Part shown: piece after piece, positions 33,504 through 40,795 of the stretch
How the letters are laid out: every line of letters begins with the position of its first letter
How positions within the stretch are numbered: the first letter of the stretch is position 1
Assembly: GCA_947627425.1 (NCBI GenBank)
Contig: CANQVZ010000001.1
Location: 1-64,000 of the forward strand
Length of the DNA: 64,000 nucleotides
Direction of reading: 5' to 3'
Origin: an uncultured Clostridia bacterium
GTDB taxonomy: Bacteria; Bacillota; Clostridia; Lachnospirales; CAG-274
The notes under the pieces: model-generated
What the model was told of the DNA's origin: nothing
Database searches by the model: none
The model's input: the letters and a program-made list of their open reading frames with translations, nothing else
Made by a program: the position numbers and the translations under genes

Positions 33504-34218
33504 AGCAGAACACTTCCTTTCCTTTTCTGTTCATAAGCTCGGTATATGCCATACCGTATTTTGAAAATGAGCATTGCCTTATTTCCAGCTCGTCAAGAGC
33601 ACGGCAGAGATAATAGGGCAAGGCGTGGGGTATTTTTATTTCCATGAGAATGGTGCCGTCATCCATGAGCCTTTCGCCGAAACGCCCGTCGCTCAGTGAT
33701 GTCATATCGCTTCGCCAGGTGATGTTGCTGTCAAACGTTATCCTGAGTCCGCTGTCCTCTCTGCTGTCTATGGCTGTTCTGTCGTAGCCTATATACATTG
33801 CGGGATAAAGTCTGCCGTAAAACTCCATGAAATAGTCCAGCTCGTTTTTTATCTGCGAATCAATGGATATTTCCTTACCCTTGTATAGGTAATCGTAAGC
33901 CTCTGCGTAGCTTAAGTCTATGCGCCTTTTGTACACTATGCCGCGGTATTTCTTTTTAAGCTCTATGAATACCTCGCTGTCGGGCTCCGGAAGGGAATAG
34001 GAGCGAAGCCTGAGCTTTTCTTTGTATACGGGCTTTTCCAGCGACTGCCTTATGAGCCTGTAGTCCTCGGTGTCAAAATAGATGTTGTTTATTGAGGTTT
34101 TGGCGTATCTGTCGGGCACAAATCTGTCGCCTATTGCCTTTTTCAGTTCTTTATATTGCTCGGTATCGAGCATATATTTCTTTTCGTATCGCTCGAAAAC
34201 CTCTTGATTTATGAGCAT
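33496..34218 (-). CDS. VTC-domain (polyphosphate polymerase-like) protein
   Basis: This 240-aa soluble tunnel-fold (CYTH/VTC superfamily) protein shows RYEKKYMLD, SINNIYFDTED, YKEKLRLRSY, VFIELKKKYRGIVYKRR, IGYDRTA, LRITFDSNITWR and the late acidic site ILMEIKIP. These basic and acidic residues match the substrate and metal sites in yeast Vtc4. Yeast VTC makes polyphosphate, but bacterial relatives in this context are not characterised, so the activity is inferred. The RBS AAGGAG is good. It is the first gene of the minus-strand unit. Confidence 0.9.
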   Translation of the reverse strand: MLINQEVFERYEKKYMLDTEQYKELKKAIGDRFVPDRYAKTSINNIYFDTEDYRLIRQSLEKPVYKEKLRLRSYSLPEPDSEVFIELKKKYRGIVYKRRIDLSYAEAYDYLYKGKEISIDSQIKNELDYFMEFYGRLYPAMYIGYDRTAIDSREDSGLRITFDSNITWRSDMTSLSDGRFGERLMDDGTILMEIKIPHALPYYLCRALDELEIRQCSFSKYGMAYTELMNRKGKEVFCCA

Positions 34219-34280
34219 TTTTTATCATCTCCTTTTTCGCCTGTGACAAATACTCTAATGCATGAAAATTAAATGCGCTT

Positions 34281-34315
34281 TAATCAAAAATAAGAATTTG
34301 ATTAAAATTTGATTA
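34281..34315. promoter_or_regulatory. Three TTTGATTA sites in the VTC-pyk divergent region
   Basis: TAATCAAA (34281-34288) is followed by two direct TTTGATTA copies (34297-34304 and 34308-34315). The direct copies are spaced 11 bp apart, one helical turn, as expected for cooperative binding on one face of DNA. They could control either divergent gene. Confidence 0.45.
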
Positions 34316-34439
34316 TTTTCATAAAAATATATACAGGTATAAATTTTGTAAAAACATAAAAAAAGTGTAGAAATTTATATTGGTATATGTTAAAATATCA
34401 GTAATAGAACTATCGTGAATAAAAAAAGGAGAAGATATT

Positions 34440-36209
34440 ATGCGCAAAACAAAAATCGTTTCAACACTTGGTCCCGCGTCCAACTCCGTTGAGGAGATAA
34501 AGGCGCTCATCAAAGCAGGCATAAGCGCTGCCAGACTTAATTTTTCTCATGGCGACCATGAGGAGCACGGCACCAGAATAGCCAACCTCAAGCAGGCAAG
34601 AGCAGAGCTCAACGCCTTCATTCCCATCATACTCGATACAAAGGGTCCCGAAATAAGGACAAAGGGCTTGAAGGATGGCAAGAAGGTACAGCTCAAAACA
34701 GGTCAGACCTTTACGCTCACCACGGATGATATTGTGGGAGACGAAACAAGAGTTGCCGTAACATACGAGGATATCACAAAGGATCTCGATGTGGGTTCAA
34801 CGGTGCTCATAGACGACGGACTTATAGAGCTCAGAGTAAACGAGATAAAGGGCAATGATGTCATCTGTACCGTTATCAATTCGGGCATTCTGGGCACAAA
34901 GAAGGGCGTCAACCTTCCCAACGTTCACCTCAACCTTCCCGCACTCACCGATAAGGACATAGACGACATAAAGTTCGGTGTCAGCGTAGGCATAGACTAT
35001 ATTGCGGCTTCATTCATACGCACGGCAAGGGATGTGCTTGAAATAAGACGCGTGCTCGAGGACTGCGGCGGAACGGATGTTCACATCATAGCCAAGATAG
35101 AAAACAGAGACGGCGTAGACAACATAGACGAGATACTCGAAGTAACGGACGGCATAATGGTAGCAAGAGGCGACCTCGGCGTTGAGATACCCTTTGAGGA
35201 GGTGCCCCTTGTTCAGAAGATGCTCATAGACAAGTGCGTTGAAAAGGGCAAGCCCGTTATAACGGCTACACAGATGCTCAACTCCATGATAGAAAATCCC
35301 AGACCCACAAGAGCCGAGGTAAACGATGTTGCAAACGCCATATTCGACCATACGGACGCCATAATGCTTTCGGGCGAGACGGCACAGGGCAGCTATCCCG
35401 TAGAGGCAGTAAAGGCTATGGACAGAATAGCCAGAAAGATAGAGTCCTCCATAAACTATGCGGAGAGATTCAACAAGGCGTTTTCAAAGAGCCTCAGCGT
35501 GAGAAATATAACAAGCGCTGTGAGCCATTCAGCCTGCACAACGGCAAACGACCTGAATGCGGCTCTTATTTCCACCATCACTCTTTCGGGCAGGGCTGTA
35601 AAGGAAGTTTCAAAGTACAGACCCGGCACAACTATTTTAGGCTGTTCTCCCATTGAGAGGACCTGTCGCCAGTTAAACCTCATATGGGGTACAATACCCA
35701 TGCTCACGGGCTTTGAGCAGTCCAGTATGTCAGACCTCTTCGACGACATCGCAGCTCAGGCAATAAAGCTTGGACACGCAAATAACGGCGAACTCATGGT
35801 ATTCACGGGCGGTACGCCTCTCGGAACGACAGGCTCTACCAACTCCATAAAGGTCGGCATTGTAGGCGATACGCTCATAAAGGGCAAGAGCATGAACAAG
35901 GTGGCAGACTGCACCGCTCACACCAACATATGCACAAGCTGTGAGGAGGCTAAGCTCCACTTCAAGACGGGCGATATATTCGTAACCTCCAATCCCGACA
36001 AGGGACTTATACCCTATATGATGAAGGCAAGCGCCATAATCGTGGGCGCAGAGGACGACAGGATAGACTTCACTCATGCAATAGACCTTGCAAGAGTTAT
36101 GAATGTGCCTTGCATTCTCTGTGATGTGGATGTGGCTTCAATCATACCCGATAAGATACTTGTAACAATAAGAACGAGCGACGGTTCGGTGCTTATAAAG
36201 AAGATGTAA
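34440..36209 (+). CDS. pyk: Pyruvate kinase with C-terminal PEP-utiliser-like domain
   Basis: This 589-aa enzyme has STLGPASNS, DTKGPEIRT, the catalytic block IIAKIENRDGVDNIDEIL, MVARGDLGVEIPFE and ATQMLNSMIENPRPTRAEV...DAIMLSGETAQG. Residues ~475-589 form the extra domain found in long pyruvate kinases of Bacillus and relatives. That domain's usual TGG-xx-SHA-type His motif is not seen; it reads GLIPYMMKASAIIVG. It makes pyruvate and ATP at the end of glycolysis. It is monocistronic, with repeat copy 2 directly downstream. Confidence 0.96.
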   Translation: MRKTKIVSTLGPASNSVEEIKALIKAGISAARLNFSHGDHEEHGTRIANLKQARAELNAFIPIILDTKGPEIRTKGLKDGKKVQLKTGQTFTLTTDDIVGDETRVAVTYEDITKDLDVGSTVLIDDGLIELRVNEIKGNDVICTVINSGILGTKKGVNLPNVHLNLPALTDKDIDDIKFGVSVGIDYIAASFIRTARDVLEIRRVLEDCGGTDVHIIAKIENRDGVDNIDEILEVTDGIMVARGDLGVEIPFEEVPLVQKMLIDKCVEKGKPVITATQMLNSMIENPRPTRAEVNDVANAIFDHTDAIMLSGETAQGSYPVEAVKAMDRIARKIESSINYAERFNKAFSKSLSVRNITSAVSHSACTTANDLNAALISTITLSGRAVKEVSKYRPGTTILGCSPIERTCRQLNLIWGTIPMLTGFEQSSMSDLFDDIAAQAIKLGHANNGELMVFTGGTPLGTTGSTNSIKVGIVGDTLIKGKSMNKVADCTAHTNICTSCEEAKLHFKTGDIFVTSNPDKGLIPYMMKASAIIVGAEDDRIDFTHAIDLARVMNVPCILCDVDVASIIPDKILVTIRTSDGSVLIKKM

Positions 36210-36241
36210 AACTTTTCTATAACCATCACTTAGCCTTAGTA

Positions 36242-36557
36242 GACTAAAGAACAACATGAATGGCTCCCTCCGGGAGGGAGCTGGCGCCCTTAGGGCGACT
36301 GAGGGAGAATGCGTAACTAACAATATTATACTCCTTCCACCGCCTTCTTATCAGCGCTTTGCCTTCGGCAAAGTCAGTCCTAAAGGACTGACCGACTTCT
36401 TTCGGCGCAAAGGTCCCCCTCCCTCATTGCAGCGAAAAGACTTATTCGCCAAGGCGCAGCCTTGCTTTTGCGAGGCAAAAGTGCTGAGTAGAGGGAGGCT
36501 TACCGAGCGCCCACAAAACAACTGAAAGGTCAAAATATATTTTATCGACACGCAAAA
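36242..36557 (+). repeat. ~316-bp palindrome-rich intergenic repeat, copy 2
   Basis: This is the reverse complement of the element at 1220-1536, with the same borders (gactaaag at one end, ttatcgacacgc plus an A/T-run and terminator hairpin at the other). The interior, from the shared gagggagaatgcg to gagggaggctta, appears unchanged. Differences cluster in the outer ~40 bp at each end. The two copies bracket 34.7 kb in opposite orientation. No protein is likely within it. Confidence 0.85.
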
Positions 36558-36582
36558 AAACGGGATTTTCCCGTTTTTATTT
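36552..36582 (+). terminator. Intrinsic terminator abutting repeat copy 2
   Basis: aaaacggga/tcccgtttt with a TTT loop and a T-rich tail. The stem sequence differs from the terminator next to copy 1, yet its position relative to the element is the same. Confidence 0.85.
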
Positions 36583-36652
36583 TTGTTGTACAAATATTTT
36601 AAATATGATATAATTAATTTAAGAATATTTTTTAATCGGGAGAGGGTATATT

Positions 36653-37828
36653 ATGAAAAAAATCACAGCTTTTGTATTTATGCTTTTGATAATGCTTTGT
36701 TCTCTGTCTGCTTTTGCATATGCGGACGATTTGACCACGGTCATTTTCACTCTTGACAGAGCATCGGTAACGGTCAACGGAGTGGAAAAAAAGCTAGACA
36801 CTCCCGCGGTCGCCATAGAGGGCAGGACATATGTTCCCGTGAGAGGACTTGCGGAGGCTCTCGGAGGCACGGCAGGCTGGAACGAAGCCACAAGAACGGT
36901 AAATTTAAAGCACGGAAACGATGAAATAAGGCTTACAATAGACAGCATCATAGCTTTTTTAAACGGCGAGGAAAAGGACTTGGACGCTCCTCCCCTCATC
37001 ATTGACGGCAGAACTCTGCTCCCCGCCAGATTCATAGCGGAGGGCTTCGGCTATAGGGTCATATGGAATGCTAACAGAAAGACCGTGACCGTTACAAACG
37101 GCAGTTCGGATATAGTTATAGAGCCCACCACAGTTCAGACTACGGCAAAGCCTGTTGCCCAGCCAACGACTGTTAAAGCTGCCGAGCCTACGACGGCAAA
37201 GCCCGTTGCACAGCCAACGACCGTTAAGGCTGCCGAGCCTACGACTGTAAAGCCAACACAGCCTGCGACCGTGAAGGAGCCTGCCGCAGAGATCACAACA
37301 AGCTCTGCTCCGCTTAGGGACAAGCTCATATTCGGTCCGGGTCCCGTAATTAATCCCAATGCGCCCAAGAGCGGTACTCTGGTGCTCTATTTTTCAAAGA
37401 CGGGCACTACACAGAGGATAGCCGAAATAATAGGCAGACTTACGGGCGCCGATGTCATAAAGCTTGAAACCGTACTTCCTTATCCGTCGGATTATAATAT
37501 GCTGATGGATATGGCGCAGAAGGAAAAAATATCGGGCGCGCGTCCCGAGCTCAAAACCAACATAAAAAATCTGGCGTATTACGACACTGTATACATAGGC
37601 TATCCCATATGGCTTGAAACAATGCCCATGGCTATGTTTACATTCATAGAAAACAACGACCTTAGCGGCAAAACAATAATACCGTTCTGCACTCACATGG
37701 GCTCGGGGCTTGGCAGCAGTGTCAAGGATATAAAGGCAGCGCTCCCCGACAGCGATGTAAAGGACGGCTTTGCGTGCAATGCTTCCACCACGGAGCAGGA
37801 AATAAAAAATCTCATAGGAAATTATTAA
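36653..37828 (+). CDS. Exported protein: two copper-amine-oxidase-N-like repeats fused to a flavodoxin domain
   Basis: This 391-aa protein has a signal peptide ending AFAYADD. Two tandem Cu_amine_oxidN1-like stalk units follow: VNGVEKKLDTPAVAIEGRTYVPVRGLAEALG and LNGEEKDLDAPPLIIDGRTLLPARFIAEGFG, about 30-145. Then comes a Thr/Pro/Ala-rich linker with a 14-residue repeat (~160-220). The C-terminal ~155 residues are a flavodoxin: LVLYFSKTGTTQRIAE (phosphate loop), PYPSDYNMLMDMAQKE, IGYPIWLETMPM and FCTHMGSGLGSS. The domain is complete. Flavodoxins normally act in the cytoplasm, so export is unusual; extracytoplasmic electron transfer is an inference. It is monocistronic. Confidence 0.9.
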   Translation: MKKITAFVFMLLIMLCSLSAFAYADDLTTVIFTLDRASVTVNGVEKKLDTPAVAIEGRTYVPVRGLAEALGGTAGWNEATRTVNLKHGNDEIRLTIDSIIAFLNGEEKDLDAPPLIIDGRTLLPARFIAEGFGYRVIWNANRKTVTVTNGSSDIVIEPTTVQTTAKPVAQPTTVKAAEPTTAKPVAQPTTVKAAEPTTVKPTQPATVKEPAAEITTSSAPLRDKLIFGPGPVINPNAPKSGTLVLYFSKTGTTQRIAEIIGRLTGADVIKLETVLPYPSDYNMLMDMAQKEKISGARPELKTNIKNLAYYDTVYIGYPIWLETMPMAMFTFIENNDLSGKTIIPFCTHMGSGLGSSVKDIKAALPDSDVKDGFACNASTTEQEIKNLIGNY

Positions 37829-37850
37829 AGAAATTTTAATAAATAGGCTA

Positions 37851-37881
37851 TTGACTTTGAGTCTACTCAAAGGATTATACT
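37851..37881 (+). promoter_or_regulatory. MerR-type promoter with 19-bp spacer and centred dyad
   Basis: TTGACT (37851-37856) and TATACT (37876-37881) are 19 bp apart. The spacer region holds the 18-bp palindrome CTTTGAGT-CT-ACTCAAAG (37855-37872). A long spacer with a dyad between the boxes is the hallmark of promoters that MerR-family activators untwist. No MerR gene is in the window. The first start downstream is a possible 9-codon ORF (GTG at 37909, with CCGGAGG just upstream, TAG at 37936-37938). Confidence 0.75.
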
Positions 37882-37978
37882 GGAAATGTATATAAATCCG
37901 GAGGCGCCGTGATTTCATTTTTCCTCCCCTCTTTTTAGGAAAATTCGGCGTTTCCGCATTTATTACACACATGGCATA

Positions 37979-38007
37979 TTTACAAATATGCACGGATATG
38001 TTATAAT
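37979..38007 (+). promoter_or_regulatory. Promoter of the small membrane protein pair
   Basis: TTTACA (37979-37984), 17 bp, TATAAT (38002-38007), 34 bp before the ATG. AGGAGG precedes the start codon. Confidence 0.75.
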
Positions 38008-38040
38008 AATATAATATCAGAAAAACAGGAGGTATACATT

Positions 38041-38406
38041 ATGGCATGTTTCATAGTACCCGCGGCAGAGGCTGTCGTAACGACCGTAGTTACAAAAGCT
38101 GCCGAAAAGAAAGAGAGCAAAGCCGAGGTAAAGACGGGCTTTGCATCAAAGCTTAAATATCTCAACAATATGTTGTGGGGAGGTTCGGCTCTCCTTGCCT
38201 TCGAGCACATATGGCACGGCGAGGTAGTACCCTTCTTCCCGTTCCTTACAAACGCCATAGATTCCGTTTCAAGGGCGGAAATGCTCCACGAAATGGCAAC
38301 GGCAGGCGTATCTATGGCTGTTCTTGTGACAGCAGTATGGGCAGCAGGCGTGGCAGTGGTAAGTGCAATGGAGAAGAGAACGGCGGACGAAAAGGAGGAA
38401 GCATAA
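38041..38406 (+). CDS. Small membrane protein of unknown function (pair member 1)
   Basis: This 121-aa protein has an amphipathic Val/Thr/Ala-rich N-terminus (IVPAAEAVVTTVVTKAAEKK), a hydrophobic segment near NNMLWGGSALLAFEHIWHGE and a strong C-terminal helix (VSMAVLVTAVWAAGVAVVSAM). His and Glu occur near the membrane. I do not recognise the family. It ends 1 nt before the next start codon, so the two are probably partners. Confidence 0.75.
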   Translation: MACFIVPAAEAVVTTVVTKAAEKKESKAEVKTGFASKLKYLNNMLWGGSALLAFEHIWHGEVVPFFPFLTNAIDSVSRAEMLHEMATAGVSMAVLVTAVWAAGVAVVSAMEKRTADEKEEA

Positions 38407-38407
38407 A

Positions 38408-38719
38408 ATGACGCTTCTTATAACTGTTTTTGCGGCTGTCATTTCAACCGTGCTTTGGTATTTTAAGGACAGTGACAGCAAAAAAATGCTAAGAGTGCTC
38501 TCGCTCATGTTCTGGGGCGCGTCGCTCATGTGGCTTATAGACGCCGTGTTTGAATACATAGAGCTTGGAGCGGAGTTTTTTGCTCCCGCTCCCTCGGATA
38601 TGCTCAACGATGCGTTTCTGGGACTTTCAGTCACGGCTCTGGGGCTTGTGATATGGCTTATAGTCCTGTTTGTGAAGGATCCCGAAAATGTGATAAAGAA
38701 TGCATTGTCAAAAAAATAA
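38408..38719 (+). CDS. Small membrane protein of unknown function (pair member 2)
   Basis: I start this at the ATG at 38408 (AAGGAGG upstream, inside the end of pair member 1). The protein of about 103 aa has three hydrophobic segments: TLLITVFAAVISTVLWYF, the LSLMFWGASLMWLIDAVFEY stretch and LGLVIWLIVLFV. It shares the pattern LxxMxWGxSLM/LLAFE with its neighbour, hinting at common ancestry or a heteromer. The role is unknown. A terminator separates the pair from larB. Confidence 0.75.
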   Translation: MTLLITVFAAVISTVLWYFKDSDSKKMLRVLSLMFWGASLMWLIDAVFEYIELGAEFFAPAPSDMLNDAFLGLSVTALGLVIWLIVLFVKDPENVIKNALSKK

Positions 38720-38736
38720 CACGGAAAAAATTATAT

Positions 38737-38761
38737 GGGAGACCTGTGGTCTCCCGCTTTT
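38737..38761 (+). terminator. Terminator between the membrane pair and larB
   Basis: gggagacc/ggtctccc with a TGT loop, followed by GCTTTT. Confidence 0.75.
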
Positions 38762-38790
38762 AATGATTTCCTGTTGCGAGAGGTGAGGCT

Positions 38791-39549
38791 ATGGATAAGA
38801 ATGAATTGAAAACACTTCTTAAAAATGTTGCCGACGGCGTTATAAGCCCCGAAGAAGCCGAACTTAAATTCAGGACGGAGCCGTTTGATGATCTGGGTTT
38901 TGCCAAAACGGACAATCACAGGGCTTTGAGGCAGGGCGCCGGCGAGGTGATATACGGCGCAGGCAAAACGCCGGAACAGATAGTCGGCATAACGGAAAGC
39001 CTTATGAAAAACGGACAAAGAACCGTCATAATAACGAGGCTTTCGGCAGAGGCGGCAGACTTCATAAAAAAACATATAGACATCACATATTACGAAATGG
39101 GCAGGATAGCCATAGCGGGCGAAATGCTTAAGCCCGACACGGAAGGCAGTATACTCATAGTGAGCGCAGGCACGAGCGATATGCCCGTTGCCGAGGAGGC
39201 GGCTGTCACCTGCGAGGCTCTCGGCAACAATGTCAAAAGACTTTATGATGTGGGAGTTGCGGGCATACACAGGCTTTTGGCTCATTCGGAGGATATAATG
39301 AACGCAAGCGTCATAATAGCCATAGCGGGAATGGAGGGCGCTCTTGCAAGCGTTGTGGGCGGTCTTGCGGACTGTCCCGTAATAGCCGTTCCCACGAGCG
39401 TGGGCTACGGTGCGGCGTTCGGCGGTGTTTCGGCTCTTTTGTCAATGCTCAATTCCTGCGCAAGCGGAGTGAGCGTAGTTAATATAGACAATGGCTTCGG
39501 AGCCGCTTATACCGCAAGTATGATAAATCACAGGGGAGGAAAACAATAA
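38791..39549 (+). CDS. larB: Nickel-pincer cofactor biosynthesis protein LarB
   Basis: This 252-aa protein has a LarB N-terminus and a C-terminal AIR-carboxylase (PurE)-like domain with VSAGTSDMPVAEEA, YDVGVAGIHRLL and GMEGALASVVGGLADCPVIAVPTS. LarB carboxylates and hydrolyses nicotinic acid adenine dinucleotide in the first step to the Ni-pincer nucleotide used by lactate racemase and related enzymes. It overlaps larC by one base (TAATG). larE and larA are not in the window. Confidence 0.95.
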   Translation: MDKNELKTLLKNVADGVISPEEAELKFRTEPFDDLGFAKTDNHRALRQGAGEVIYGAGKTPEQIVGITESLMKNGQRTVIITRLSAEAADFIKKHIDITYYEMGRIAIAGEMLKPDTEGSILIVSAGTSDMPVAEEAAVTCEALGNNVKRLYDVGVAGIHRLLAHSEDIMNASVIIAIAGMEGALASVVGGLADCPVIAVPTSVGYGAAFGGVSALLSMLNSCASGVSVVNIDNGFGAAYTASMINHRGGKQ

Positions 39550-40775
39550 TGAAAACTTTGTACATCGAGTGCAACATGGGAGCGGCGGGCGATATGCTCA
39601 TGTCCGCACTTCTGGAGCTTTGTCCGGAGCCGGAAAGGTTTATTGAAAGGCTCAACTCTCTGGGCATACCCGGAGTGAATGTCAGCATGGAAAAGGCTGT
39701 TAAGTGTGGTATAACGGGCACTCATGTGAGCGTGAGCGTCAACGGCGTTGATGAGGGCGAGCTTATGCATCATCACGAGCACCACCATCACCATCATGAA
39801 CATCACCATGAGCACCACGAGCATCACGAGCACCATGAACATAATCACCATTCGCACAGGAGCCTTTCCGACATAGAGGAAATAATAACGGGGCTTAAGC
39901 TGGATGAAAAGGTCGAAAGAGATATACTCGATGTATATGCGCTCATTGCAGGCGCAGAAGCAAGGGCGCACAACTGTGACATAGATGACATACACTTCCA
40001 CGAGGTGGGCACAATGGACGCCATCGTGGATATAACGGGCGTTTGTATGCTCATAAATGAGCTTGGCGCCGAAAGGATAATAGCTTCGCCCATAAACACA
40101 GGCAGAGGACAGGTGGAGTGCGCTCACGGCATACTTCCCGTTCCCGCTCCCGCAACGGCGTATATTTTAAGGGATATACCCATATACAGCAACGAAATAG
40201 AGGGCGAGCTTTGCACGCCTACGGGTGCGGCACTTTTAAAGCACTTTGCGGATAAGTTTTCGTCAATGCCCATAATGCAGGTGGAAAACACGGGCTACGG
40301 CATGGGCGCCAAGGACTTTGACTGTGCAAACTGCGTGAGAGTTTTTCTGGGAGAAACAGACGACGAGCGTGAAAGAGTGGCAGAGCTCATATGCAACATT
40401 GACGATATGACGGGCGAGGCTGTGGGCTTTGCCGTGAACAGGATATTTGAGGCGGGCGCTCTTGAAGTGTTTACAACTCCCGTGGGCATGAAGAAAAACC
40501 GCCCCGGTATACTTCTTACCGTTATTTGTCCGGAGAACAAGAGAGAGGAAATGCTTAAGGTCATATTCAAGCATACCTCCACCATAGGCATAAGGGAAAA
40601 TATGACGGCAAGATACACTCTTAAGAGAGAGTTTATAAATATTGATACAAATTACGGTGCCGTAAAGGCTAAAAAGTCGAGCGGTTACGGAGTTGTGAAA
40701 ACCAAGGCGGAGTATGACGAGCTTGAAAGGATAGCGCTTGAAAACGACATACCGCTTTCGGATATAAAGCTCTGA
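39549..40775 (+). CDS. larC: Nickel-pincer cofactor nickel insertase LarC (single-ORF form)
   Basis: This 408-aa protein covers both halves that in Lactiplantibacillus are made as LarC1/LarC2 by frameshifting; here one continuous frame is seen. Landmarks are ECNMGAAGDMLMSALLEL at the start, HFHEVGTMDAIVDITG, CTPTGAALL and the C-terminal IDDMTGEAVGF region. Residues ~72-103 form a His/Glu-rich loop dominated by HHEH units, expected to hold nickel. LarC inserts Ni using CTP. An aldo/keto reductase follows after 20 nt. Confidence 0.95.
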   Translation: MKTLYIECNMGAAGDMLMSALLELCPEPERFIERLNSLGIPGVNVSMEKAVKCGITGTHVSVSVNGVDEGELMHHHEHHHHHHEHHHEHHEHHEHHEHNHHSHRSLSDIEEIITGLKLDEKVERDILDVYALIAGAEARAHNCDIDDIHFHEVGTMDAIVDITGVCMLINELGAERIIASPINTGRGQVECAHGILPVPAPATAYILRDIPIYSNEIEGELCTPTGAALLKHFADKFSSMPIMQVENTGYGMGAKDFDCANCVRVFLGETDDERERVAELICNIDDMTGEAVGFAVNRIFEAGALEVFTTPVGMKKNRPGILLTVICPENKREEMLKVIFKHTSTIGIRENMTARYTLKREFINIDTNYGAVKAKKSSGYGVVKTKAEYDELERIALENDIPLSDIKL

Positions 40776-40795
40776 TATGTAAAACGGAGGTTTTT

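Noticed and set aside
37130-37270. Tandem ~42-bp repeats
   Set aside because: They encode the Thr/Pro/Ala linker of the exported flavodoxin.
37394-37993. 199-aa minus-strand ORF running from the MerR-type promoter region into the flavodoxin gene
   Set aside because: It was considered as a possible target of the orphan promoter on the reverse strand, but the promoter boxes read plus and the ORF is a shadow of the flavodoxin.
39765-39860. Short tandem repeat of CAC/CAT/GAG units, CRISPR-like at first sight
   Set aside because: It is the coding sequence of the His-rich nickel loop in LarC; there are no spacers.
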